Shown: in pieces, positions 8,544 through 16,223 of the stretch
Numbering within the stretch: position 1 is the first letter of the stretch
Layout: every line of letters starts with the position of its first letter
NCBI GenBank assembly: GCA_900543215.1
Contig: UQQR01000019.1
Span: 1 to 33,271 of the forward strand
Source of the DNA: an uncultured Oscillospiraceae bacterium
GTDB taxonomy: Bacteria; Bacillota; Clostridia; Oscillospirales; Acutalibacteraceae
Reading direction: 5' to 3'
DNA: 33,271 nucleotides
Notes under the pieces: generated by a model
What the model was told of the DNA's origin: nothing
Database searches by the model: none
Seen by the model: the letters and a program-made list of their open reading frames with translations, nothing else
Translations under genes and position numbers: made by a program

Positions 8544-11500
8544 TTTTCATTCTCCTCGTATAAACCGAATCGTTCTGTAATTATTTTAACTGTTGATATT
8601 TCGTAATTATTTAAATTCAAAGAAACAGTATTATCAACCACGGCAATTTCCTCAATTGAATTTTCAAGCATATCGCAAATATAAGCTTTCTTAATCGGAA
8701 TGCCAAAGGTTAACTTAACATTCCTCCTTGCATTATGGGCATCAAATAATCTTAAAATCGTGCCCGTGCCGTCTTCATCCTGTTTTATTGTTTCAATAAC
8801 CGCATTTTCACTGTCTATAGAAACAAAGCTAAAGCTTTCAGGTAAAATACCTTCCTGCTTTTCTATAAATTTCACATCCAACGGTTGGTTAAGGGAATAT
8901 GATTCAGGTATGGTTTTTGTGCGGAAATCGCCTTTATGCGGAAGTATAGAATAAGTAAATATATGCTTACCTTGATCTGCATTAGGATTAGGATATGTAC
9001 CGCATTTAAGAAGTGTAAGTGATAAATCACTTCCTATGCAACTATGTCCGTACTTACAGTCGTTAATAAGGCTAACACCGTAGCTGCCGTCAGACAGATC
9101 CGCCCATTTATGTGCACATACCTCGAACTTAGCTGCATCCCAACTTGTATTTTGATGAGTATTTCTTTCAACATTTCCAAATTGAATATCATAAACCGCC
9201 TTATTTGTATAAACGTTTATCGGGAAAAAGCTCTTTAAAATTTGGTGATGCTCGTGCCAATCAATTTCAGTTTCAAAGTCAACACGGGCAAGTTCAGAAT
9301 AGAGCCATATATTCTGCTTTAATGTTGAATTTAAATACTTTCGCTTTATACAAATACCTGCTCTGCTCCCGTCATAAACATTCTCTAATCCTTCAAGCTC
9401 ACCAAACTTCCAACTCTTGCTCTTATAGTATTCGCTGATTTCCCAGTTATCATAATCACGCGGCAAATCTTCAAAAATAATAAATTCGTTAAATTTGCGA
9501 CCGGGCTTTACAATATCACGTTCATTTTCTTTATCGAAGAAAGATATAATATTGCCATCACTGTCAAAAGCTATTTTATAAAATCTGTTTTCTACAATAT
9601 TGTTTTTTACCGTTACACTAAGTTTAGGAAGTTCATTTGGATTAACAACTTTCCAGCCGTGTGCCGGTATTTCCTTTACCTCAACAGTTTTTCCGTTTAA
9701 GACTGCATTGGAACTTACAGCCGTTGAGTTTGCATTGAAAACCAGCAATCCGCCGTTTGAAGAAATATTTTTTGAAATAATATCAATATCTCCGTTTATA
9801 ATACCGGCACAGTCTTCAAGCAATTTTGCATATTGCTTATCGCTGTCTTTATAAACCTCCTCAATAGAAGAACCGGGCAATACATCGTGGAATTGATTAA
9901 GTAATATAAGTTTCCAAATTTCATCTATTTCTTCCTTAGGATATTTTTTGCCAAGCACCAATGAATTAACGGCAGATAAAAATTCCGCCTTTGCTACAGC
10001 AAATTCAGATTTTCTGTTATTACGCTTATTTTTAGCTATAGAAGTATAAGTACCCCTGTGATACTCGAGATAAAGCTCGCCAACCCATTTGGGAACTCTG
10101 CCTAACAGTTCTGAGTTTTCGGTTAAATTCTTTTCAACAGTTTCCAAATGCTCCTTGGCGGTTGTAATCATTGTTTTTGGAAAACCGGGTAAACCCTTTT
10201 CCATTCTGCGTTGATATTCAAGCATTTCCATGGTGGGTCCGCCACCGCCGTCTCCAAAGCCGTATGTAGCCATTGTTCTGTTGTTGTATTCCTTATCCCT
10301 GTATCTGGCATAAGCGCCTAAAATATATGTTGGAATCAATTGTGCCACATAAGTGGTTGTTCTTACTGCATTATCGCCGTAGCCCGAAAACCTTTGTGCA
10401 TTTATGAAATTGGTCAAAATTTCCGTTCCGTCTATACCTTCCCAATAAAATGTGTCGTGCGGTATGGTATTTGTATCATTCCAGCTTATTTTGCTGGTAA
10501 CAAAATGATCAACACCGCATTTTTTAAGAATTTGTGGCATAGCTGCGCTGTAGCCGAATGTATCAGGAAGCCAAAGTATCTTACTTTCCTTCCCGAATTC
10601 GTTCTTCATAAATTTCTTTCCGTAAAGGATTTGTCTTACCAGAGATTCTCCGCTTGAAAGATTGCAATCACATTCAAGCCACATAGCGCCGTCAGCTTCC
10701 CATCGACCCTCTGCTATTCTTTGCTTTATCTGGTCATACATATCAGGTGCATAATCTTTAATATGCTGATATAGAATTGCCTGTGAGGACATAAATTTGT
10801 ACTCGGGATACTGTTTCATTAAATTAAGTACAGTAGCAAAGCTGCGCTGAACCTTTTCGATAGTCTGTGCATATGTCCAAAGCCATGCAATATCAATATG
10901 TGTATGTCCTATGCAGCTTACCGTTAAATCGGTTTTGCCGCATTCTTTTTCGTAAAATTCAGTTTTTAGATAATTTCTTGCCTTTTCTATTTCTGCATAA
11001 AAACTATCACTGTAAACATCATTGAAATGTATCATATTCATCGCAATTTCAAGATGCTTTATTATTTTGACTCTATCCTCTGTATCTGTCGGTAACAGTT
11101 TTGCCGCCTCTAAGGGAACGGCAACATCAAAGTATAACTCCTCTATTCTTTTATCAATAATTATTATGTGAGGAACAAAATACGAACGCTCATTAAGCAT
11201 ACCGGTATAATAGTAACAAACGAACTCTATATCCGTATCACTTTCGAGTAATACCATAGTATGATTTGTATCCAAAGCTTGTACTATTTCCCCATTTATA
11301 TACACAATACCTTGTGGGTTTGTTGCAGTAACTTCATCTTCCTTTGAAGTGTGAATTTTAAAAAAAACTTTTTGATTTTTATCAACTTTAGGGGTGTGAA
11401 AATTTATTTTGAACCAATAATGAGCATCTACCTCTTTAAAACAGGTGTTAAGATCAAACGGCTCCCAACCATCCTGAGGAACAGAGGAATGCTCCTTATA

Positions 11501-11605
11501 ACCGCTTTTCTGGTATAAAACGCCACCCATTTTCTTAACAGAAATTCTCCTGTAATTGTTAAGTAAATTTAAGTCTTTTTGAATTTTACTCTCAAGAAAT
11601 TGCAT
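8540..11605 (-). CDS. GH38 alpha-mannosidase
   Basis: This 1021-aa cytoplasmic zinc-dependent exo-alpha-mannosidase has the full GH38 layout. A beta-rich N-terminal domain (1-225) is followed by the catalytic domain with zinc ligands in GHTHIDIAWLW (H236, D238), the nucleophile in LWLPDTFGYS (D348), GFGDGGGGPT near 449-458, and the zinc-binding histidine in NQFHDVLPGSS (H573). C-terminal beta-sandwich domains carry the rest, including GKHIFTYSILPH. Length agrees with bacterial GH38 enzymes. Family members remove alpha-mannose from N-glycan fragments or mannans. It is the first gene of the enzyme operon, with GGAG seven bases before the ATG, and is translationally coupled to the next gene by an ATGA overlap. 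The candidate promoter lies about 135 bases upstream. Confidence 0.92.
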   Translation of the reverse strand: MQFLESKIQKDLNLLNNYRRISVKKMGGVLYQKSGYKEHSSVPQDGWEPFDLNTCFKEVDAHYWFKINFHTPKVDKNQKVFFKIHTSKEDEVTATNPQGIVYINGEIVQALDTNHTMVLLESDTDIEFVCYYYTGMLNERSYFVPHIIIIDKRIEELYFDVAVPLEAAKLLPTDTEDRVKIIKHLEIAMNMIHFNDVYSDSFYAEIEKARNYLKTEFYEKECGKTDLTVSCIGHTHIDIAWLWTYAQTIEKVQRSFATVLNLMKQYPEYKFMSSQAILYQHIKDYAPDMYDQIKQRIAEGRWEADGAMWLECDCNLSSGESLVRQILYGKKFMKNEFGKESKILWLPDTFGYSAAMPQILKKCGVDHFVTSKISWNDTNTIPHDTFYWEGIDGTEILTNFINAQRFSGYGDNAVRTTTYVAQLIPTYILGAYARYRDKEYNNRTMATYGFGDGGGGPTMEMLEYQRRMEKGLPGFPKTMITTAKEHLETVEKNLTENSELLGRVPKWVGELYLEYHRGTYTSIAKNKRNNRKSEFAVAKAEFLSAVNSLVLGKKYPKEEIDEIWKLILLNQFHDVLPGSSIEEVYKDSDKQYAKLLEDCAGIINGDIDIISKNISSNGGLLVFNANSTAVSSNAVLNGKTVEVKEIPAHGWKVVNPNELPKLSVTVKNNIVENRFYKIAFDSDGNIISFFDKENERDIVKPGRKFNEFIIFEDLPRDYDNWEISEYYKSKSWKFGELEGLENVYDGSRAGICIKRKYLNSTLKQNIWLYSELARVDFETEIDWHEHHQILKSFFPINVYTNKAVYDIQFGNVERNTHQNTSWDAAKFEVCAHKWADLSDGSYGVSLINDCKYGHSCIGSDLSLTLLKCGTYPNPNADQGKHIFTYSILPHKGDFRTKTIPESYSLNQPLDVKFIEKQEGILPESFSFVSIDSENAVIETIKQDEDGTGTILRLFDAHNARRNVKLTFGIPIKKAYICDMLENSIEEIAVVDNTVSLNLNNYEISTVKIITERFGLYEENEK

Positions 11606-11688
11606 AACAGTCTCCGTTCTGCCGCCCGAATATCAGTATTTAACAATATGAAGCTCTCCTGCGACGACGAAGAGATCCTTGCTATGTA

Positions 11689-11727
11689 CGCTTTTGCAAC
11701 TAACTGAAATTGTCGGCTGCAAAAGCG
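11689..11727 (-). promoter_or_regulatory. Perfect 10-bp inverted repeat near the start of the GH38 operon transcript
   Basis: cgcttttgca (11689-11698) and tgcaaaagcg (11718-11727) are exact reverse complements separated by 19 bases. They begin about 12 bases downstream of the candidate -10 box. No U-tract follows, so this is better read as an operator or 5'-leader hairpin than as a terminator. The regulator is not encoded in the window. Confidence 0.45.
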
Positions 11728-11738
11728 CTCTTTATTAC

Positions 11739-11766
11739 ATTATAAATTATTTTATATACTTGTGAA
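11739..11766 (-). promoter_or_regulatory. Candidate sigma-A promoter for the GH38-nagA-GH35-GH36 operon
   Basis: On the minus strand TTCACA (11761-11766) and TATAAT (11739-11744) are separated by 16 bases. The -10 box is perfect and the -35 box is one base off TTGACA. It lies in the only sizeable gap between the transport cassette and the enzyme genes, about 135 bases before the GH38 start. The region is AT-rich, so chance cannot be excluded. Confidence 0.45.
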
Positions 11767-12056
11767 TTTTAGGAATCGAACATGCCGTTGCTACTGCTGC
11801 TGCATAAAGTGTATCATCGGCATGATTTTGATTTCCCTTATAATCTTAATCACTCTTATAGGACGATTTGTTTTTCGAAGAGTGTTTCACTATCACACGA
11901 TTTAGCATTATCCTTTACAATAGGAATCGTAATACAACTGTTTTTTAGCTATAGCTGAAAACATTTTAAAATTGAAGTCACCAGATACGAAGTTTTGTAT
12001 TTTGAATATACTTTCTGATTATTTGCATTTTCAAAATCAAATACATTGCTTTTCAT
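11747..12056 (-). pseudogene. Possible small gene remnant between the transport and enzyme operons
   Basis: The 474-base gap 11606-12079 is not empty. An ATG at 12056, preceded by AAGGG at good spacing and 23 bases after the permease stop, starts a frame beginning MKSNVFDFENANNQKVYSKY. It stops after 35 codons (TAG), continues open for about 30 codons, and after a shift of frame ends with ADDTLYAAAVATACSIPKI and a TAA at 11747-11749. This pattern suggests a decayed protein of about 100 aa, or an unrelated 35-aa ORF followed by noise. I do not recognise a family. Confidence 0.3.
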
Positions 12057-12079
12057 AGATATATCCCTTAATAGCTTAT

Positions 12080-13069
12080 TTAACCTGTGATACCTATACG
12101 ATCTATACTTTGTACAAACTTATGTTGAACGCACAAATAAAAAACTAACATAGGAATGATAAATATCAGGCAGGCCGCCATCATAATACTGTTTTTAGTT
12201 GCACTTGAGAGTGAGTTCCATTGTGACGTGGTTAATGTTTGCTTTATATTTGCAAGTTGAACCGCCAACGGATAATCGTTATTAAAAAACATAACCGATA
12301 AATAATAATCATTATAATGCCAAATCATAGAAAATACGATTATTACTAGAATTACCACTGTAGAAGACGGAATAGCAATTCTGATAAATGTTTTAAACGG
12401 ACCTGCTCCGTCAATCCAAGCAGCTTCCTCAAGTTCCTTGGGCAATCCGGAAAAAAACTGTATATAAATATAGATCAGAATCCCGGATCTCAACCCTACT
12501 CCAAATAAAGAGGGTAAATAGAACGTGAGATTTGTATTTAATATGTTCGGTCTTAAATCAATGCCGGTAAGACTATTAAATAATCCCAGAATACCAACAA
12601 AATCCAAATGCTTGTAATTTACGACTATTGATACAATGTAAAACTGCATCGGTATAAGGATACTGCAAATCAAAAGCGCTTGAAGTGGCTTATTCAATTT
12701 AAATTTAAATCTTGCAAAGCCATATGCGGTAATAGCACAGGTTGCAACTTCTATAGCTGCAGAGACGATATTTAATGAAAGCGTTTTTAAAAATGTATCA
12801 GGCAACTGTAATGCCTTAAAAGCATTTTTGAAATGCTCAAATGTAATCTCTCGCGGTAGCCAATAAAGAGTAGCGTCAAATCTTGCGGCCTCTGTTTTTA
12901 AGGCGGCAGAGGTTGCAGAAAATATTGGGAAAAGGATAATATATCCTATAGAAATCAAAAATATAAGACGGAAAACAGAAATTAGAAATGCGCTAAAAGA
13001 CCTTTTTGCTTTACCGATTTTAATTGAACTTAAATAATTATCAATTCTTTTTATTATTTGTGTATACAT
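12080..13069 (-). CDS. Carbohydrate ABC transporter permease, MalG type (second pair)
   Basis: This 329-aa inner-membrane protein of the MalG/YcjP class carries about six transmembrane helices, the first near residues 30-52. The cytoplasmic EAA loop that docks the ATPase reads ELEEAAWIDGAGPFKTFIRI and fits the consensus well. It follows the MalF-type partner by 8 bases and would form a heterodimeric channel with it. It is the last intact gene of the transport cassette. No ATPase gene is nearby. Its solute-binding partner is not adjacent; candidates are the 949-aa or the 505-aa binding protein. A GGGAG precedes the ATG. Confidence 0.88.
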   Translation of the reverse strand: MYTQIIKRIDNYLSSIKIGKAKRSFSAFLISVFRLIFLISIGYIILFPIFSATSAALKTEAARFDATLYWLPREITFEHFKNAFKALQLPDTFLKTLSLNIVSAAIEVATCAITAYGFARFKFKLNKPLQALLICSILIPMQFYIVSIVVNYKHLDFVGILGLFNSLTGIDLRPNILNTNLTFYLPSLFGVGLRSGILIYIYIQFFSGLPKELEEAAWIDGAGPFKTFIRIAIPSSTVVILVIIVFSMIWHYNDYYLSVMFFNNDYPLAVQLANIKQTLTTSQWNSLSSATKNSIMMAACLIFIIPMLVFYLCVQHKFVQSIDRIGITG

Positions 13070-13077
13070 TCAAAACA

Positions 13078-13971
13078 TCACTCCCATCTCTTTAAGCAAG
13101 TCTTTTGAAATATTAACATTATTAAACCGAGAGATGTTCCTATAAGCAAAAAATAAAACCACAGCATTGCAGATCCTATATCGTAATCCAAATTATTAAG
13201 CGTAGTATATGCTAAAGCCATTATTTTATTGTTTTTAGTAGTTAAAAGCTCTACTGTAGTAAAAACTATTACCAATACTAATGTTCTGGATAAAAGCGGA
13301 AATGTTATGTACCAAAATTCTTCCCATTTTGAACAGCCTTCAACCTTAGAAACCTCATATAATTGCTCAGGTATGCTTTGCAACCCTGCAAGAAACAAAA
13401 CAATCTGAATTCCGGTATTCCAAATTATATTAAATACATCACCGAGTACTACTTCAAGATAATCCGTAATTTCAGATGGTAAGCCAAGTTTTTTAACAAC
13501 ACTGCTGAAACTGATCATATTAGAACTTACTTCGGTTGATACACCTACACTCGCAAAATCCGATTCTACAGCAAACAGCAATTCTATAACTATACCGCTT
13601 GCAATGATAACCGGTAAAAAATATAATGCTCTGAAAACTATTCTTCCCTTGAACTTACCATTAAGAACGATAGCAAGAATCATACTTATAATAAGAATCG
13701 ACGGAAGCAGATAAAGAATTGATAAAAGAGAGCTTGTCAAATAAGATAAATAATTGGGATGCTCGTTTAATATGGTATAGTAATTTCTTATTCCTACAAA
13801 TTCAGAAACTATTCCGTTCGCCGTAACGCTCACTTTGCAAAAAGAATACCATAATGATTGTCCTATAGGAATAATAAAGAAAATCAACATTCCAATCATC
13901 CAAGGAGTAATAAACAACATCCCATATCGACTTTTAAGATTTTCAATGGATTTGATTTTTTTCTTTTTCAT
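13078..13971 (-). CDS. Carbohydrate ABC transporter permease, MalF type (second pair)
   Basis: This membrane protein of 297 aa resembles MalF/UgpA-type sugar permeases. It begins with a basic tail (MKKKKIKSIENLKSRYG), then a first helix with FITPWMIGMLIFFIIP, a typical family start. The EAA loop is divergent (YEVSKVEGCSKWEEFWYITF), keeping the glycine and the helix-turn spacing but with EVSKVEG in place of EAAxxDG. I start at the ATG at 13971, ten bases after GGAG. A TTG at 13977 gives two more residues but is only four bases from the GGAG. The gene starts two bases after the stop of the DUF5696-like gene. It pairs with the following MalG-type gene. Confidence 0.87.
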   Translation of the reverse strand: MKKKKIKSIENLKSRYGMLFITPWMIGMLIFFIIPIGQSLWYSFCKVSVTANGIVSEFVGIRNYYTILNEHPNYLSYLTSSLLSILYLLPSILIISMILAIVLNGKFKGRIVFRALYFLPVIIASGIVIELLFAVESDFASVGVSTEVSSNMISFSSVVKKLGLPSEITDYLEVVLGDVFNIIWNTGIQIVLFLAGLQSIPEQLYEVSKVEGCSKWEEFWYITFPLLSRTLVLVIVFTTVELLTTKNNKIMALAYTTLNNLDYDIGSAMLWFYFLLIGTSLGLIMLIFQKTCLKRWE

Positions 13972-13973
13972 TG

Positions 13974-16214
13974 TCAACTTACTCCTTTCATAATGTATCC
14001 TTTTGCCTCAATTTCGATTTCTGAATCTTTAAAACTGTTTTCTGAATAATTCACATATATCTCTACACCATTATCAAAAACAGTTTTTCTTACATCTTTA
14101 TTGATTATTATATGATCTGTAATAGCAGCATCCTTGATTTTTGAATAATACTCAAAATATCTTGCATCCTCAAGTTGTTTCATTCTTGATTTAAGATTTT
14201 CAAAACTTACAGAATACATAGATTTTTGGGGAGAGGAAAGTATTTCAGTATCATATTCAGCTGCTGCATATAATGAAATCCCAATTCCGGACTCAATAAC
14301 CTTAAGTAACATCTCCCTATCGTCAGATGCACTTCCCCAATTTTGAGAATACATAGGCACAAAATTACTGAATACCATTTGATAAAACGGGACATCCACA
14401 TCATAAGCATCATAATCGGACGATGATAGAGGAACATTATCAATATAATCGCTATATACAGCAACATAGTCATTTGCATTTGAAGAAAATAGGGAGAGTT
14501 TCTTATTCCTCAGATTTTTAAATACTTTTTCAATATCATCAGTACCTGATTTGCAATAGTATTTTTCATTACTGTAATCAGAATAAATCTTATTTGATAG
14601 TGTATCTAATGAAACACCGCTTATTGAGGTTTTGTTGAGATATTTAATAAGCTTATTTGAAGCATCGAATATTTCCGAACGTTTAAGTAACTTATAGCTA
14701 CCATAGCTCATATTTCTTTTTTTAGTTACAATATCATAAAAATTTTTATTTACGCGCTTTTGAGTTGCCGCAAGTGCTGCATCGCTATATGTTGAAAAAC
14801 CTGAACCGGAGGCATTAAATCTTAAAAGATCGAAATTCATAAAAATATTAATTCCTTCATCTTTGCATTTTTCAAAAAGCTTCTTTAATGCACTCTGGGA
14901 ACCTAATCTACTATTAATTCTGTATCCTCCTGCTATTTCACCCACATCAAGTCCTGTTTTTCCGAAACCGTCAAGATTGTAAACAAACTGCCCCTTATAC
15001 GCTTCTTCCAAGCCGCCTATAATTTTTTCGGTTTGATTAATAGTTGTAAGTGGTTTTAGTACAGAATGGGGTATACCAAAATCAAATTCCGTACTCATAA
15101 TTCCGCCTAAAATTCTTAAAGAAACCGACTCATTTGCAGTTTTTGATTTCAAATCATACTTTTCGGACAAATATGATCGATATTTCTTTGCAATATCAAC
15201 ATAAGAAATTCCATCTCCCTGCAATGGTATAAGCAGTGCTTTATAGTTCTCATTTCTATTTGGATTGGAAAACACCTTTGCAGTTTTTGAAGTATTGGAT
15301 GTTCCCTGTACACCGTCCGGTTGCTCAACTATTTCAAATCCTCTGACAGCGAAATCCGCATATACCGTTGTATAATTCAAACTATTATTTCCTGATATTG
15401 ATACAATATCAGCACTTGAAGCACCCTCTTCTATAATAGACATCATACCCCTATTTCCTGAAATTGCTCCATATACAGGAATATTTATTTTGGCTGTTAT
15501 TGTATTTTTAAACTCCTCATTAACTGCCAGATCATCTCCGTATACTCCTTGGGTTATGGTGGAAGACGCATAGGTTTTATTATTTGAATATATCAACGCT
15601 CCTGAACCCGACGGAACAAAAACATATGAATCATCGGAATTATTATCTACAGCACAGGCAAACGGAGCAAGCGCTATATTTGTTACAAGCTTTTTCTTGC
15701 CCTCAGAAATCCTTTTCGGATCTATCTGTATTGATATTCCGTCGGCAGTCAATTTATATTCAACAACAACCGTTATTTCTGCTTTGGAAAAATCATACAT
15801 TACCGAGATAGTATTTTCCGCTGTTTTTTTTGCATAAACCTTTCCGTATTTTATGGCGTCACTAGCAGATATTAAGGTATTTTGAATATATTTTTCCGTA
15901 TCATAATAGGTAACAAGCAATGCTGATTCTGTTTGCGGGTTGTTTTTTTTACCACTTTCTGCAATGTTATTATTTAATGCAGTTTCAGGAGTTGTTGACC
16001 ACACTAATCCCGTCACATTATCCTTAAGAATAATCACCTTTTTTCCTGAATCCCACTGCATTGAATACTTTGCTCCGCTTATTACTATATCTTCTGTGGA
16101 ATTAGATTTGATAGATTTATAGCTGGAAAGCGAAACCTTTTCCGAACAACCGCTCAGCAAAAGCATAGATATGGAAACTATAAATACAGTCAGTATATTA
16201 ATTTTTCTATTCAT
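13974..16214 (-). CDS. DUF5696-like lipoprotein, possible TIM-barrel glycan-active enzyme
   Basis: This 746-aa extracellular lipoprotein has a signal peptide with lipobox LLSGC (Cys23). It resembles proteins annotated as DUF5696, which I recall near Yip1-family proteins and sugar ABC permeases in Firmicutes; I could not check this. Residues about 35-330 are beta-rich, starting with YSMQWDSGKKVIILKDNVTG and resembling the super-sandwich of some glycosidases. From about 360 a TIM-barrel-like part follows, with FVYNLDGFGKTGLDVGE, NIFMNFDLLRFNASG and ISGVSLDTLSN. Acidic residues at strand ends such as the Asp of YNLDGF and GVSLD could be catalytic, but I cannot assign a mechanism. AGGAG precedes the ATG. 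It sits between the beta-propeller/Yip1 gene and the second permease pair, so a role in handling the transported glycan is likely. Confidence 0.65.
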   Translation of the reverse strand: MNRKINILTVFIVSISMLLLSGCSEKVSLSSYKSIKSNSTEDIVISGAKYSMQWDSGKKVIILKDNVTGLVWSTTPETALNNNIAESGKKNNPQTESALLVTYYDTEKYIQNTLISASDAIKYGKVYAKKTAENTISVMYDFSKAEITVVVEYKLTADGISIQIDPKRISEGKKKLVTNIALAPFACAVDNNSDDSYVFVPSGSGALIYSNNKTYASSTITQGVYGDDLAVNEEFKNTITAKINIPVYGAISGNRGMMSIIEEGASSADIVSISGNNSLNYTTVYADFAVRGFEIVEQPDGVQGTSNTSKTAKVFSNPNRNENYKALLIPLQGDGISYVDIAKKYRSYLSEKYDLKSKTANESVSLRILGGIMSTEFDFGIPHSVLKPLTTINQTEKIIGGLEEAYKGQFVYNLDGFGKTGLDVGEIAGGYRINSRLGSQSALKKLFEKCKDEGINIFMNFDLLRFNASGSGFSTYSDAALAATQKRVNKNFYDIVTKKRNMSYGSYKLLKRSEIFDASNKLIKYLNKTSISGVSLDTLSNKIYSDYSNEKYYCKSGTDDIEKVFKNLRNKKLSLFSSNANDYVAVYSDYIDNVPLSSSDYDAYDVDVPFYQMVFSNFVPMYSQNWGSASDDREMLLKVIESGIGISLYAAAEYDTEILSSPQKSMYSVSFENLKSRMKQLEDARYFEYYSKIKDAAITDHIIINKDVRKTVFDNGVEIYVNYSENSFKDSEIEIEAKGYIMKGVS

Positions 16215-16223
16215 TTTAATCTC

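Noticed and set aside
11781..11824. Inverted repeat catgccg/cggcatg as a terminator
   Set aside because: The stem is only 7 bp, the loop is long and no U-tract follows on either strand. It also falls in the possible gene remnant.
13975..13977. TTG start for the second MalF-type permease
   Set aside because: It is only four bases from the GGAG. The ATG two codons later has better spacing.
13974..16214. Assignment of the DUF5696-like protein to GH101 or GH31
   Set aside because: Only the general barrel look is similar. I see none of the catalytic signatures of those families.
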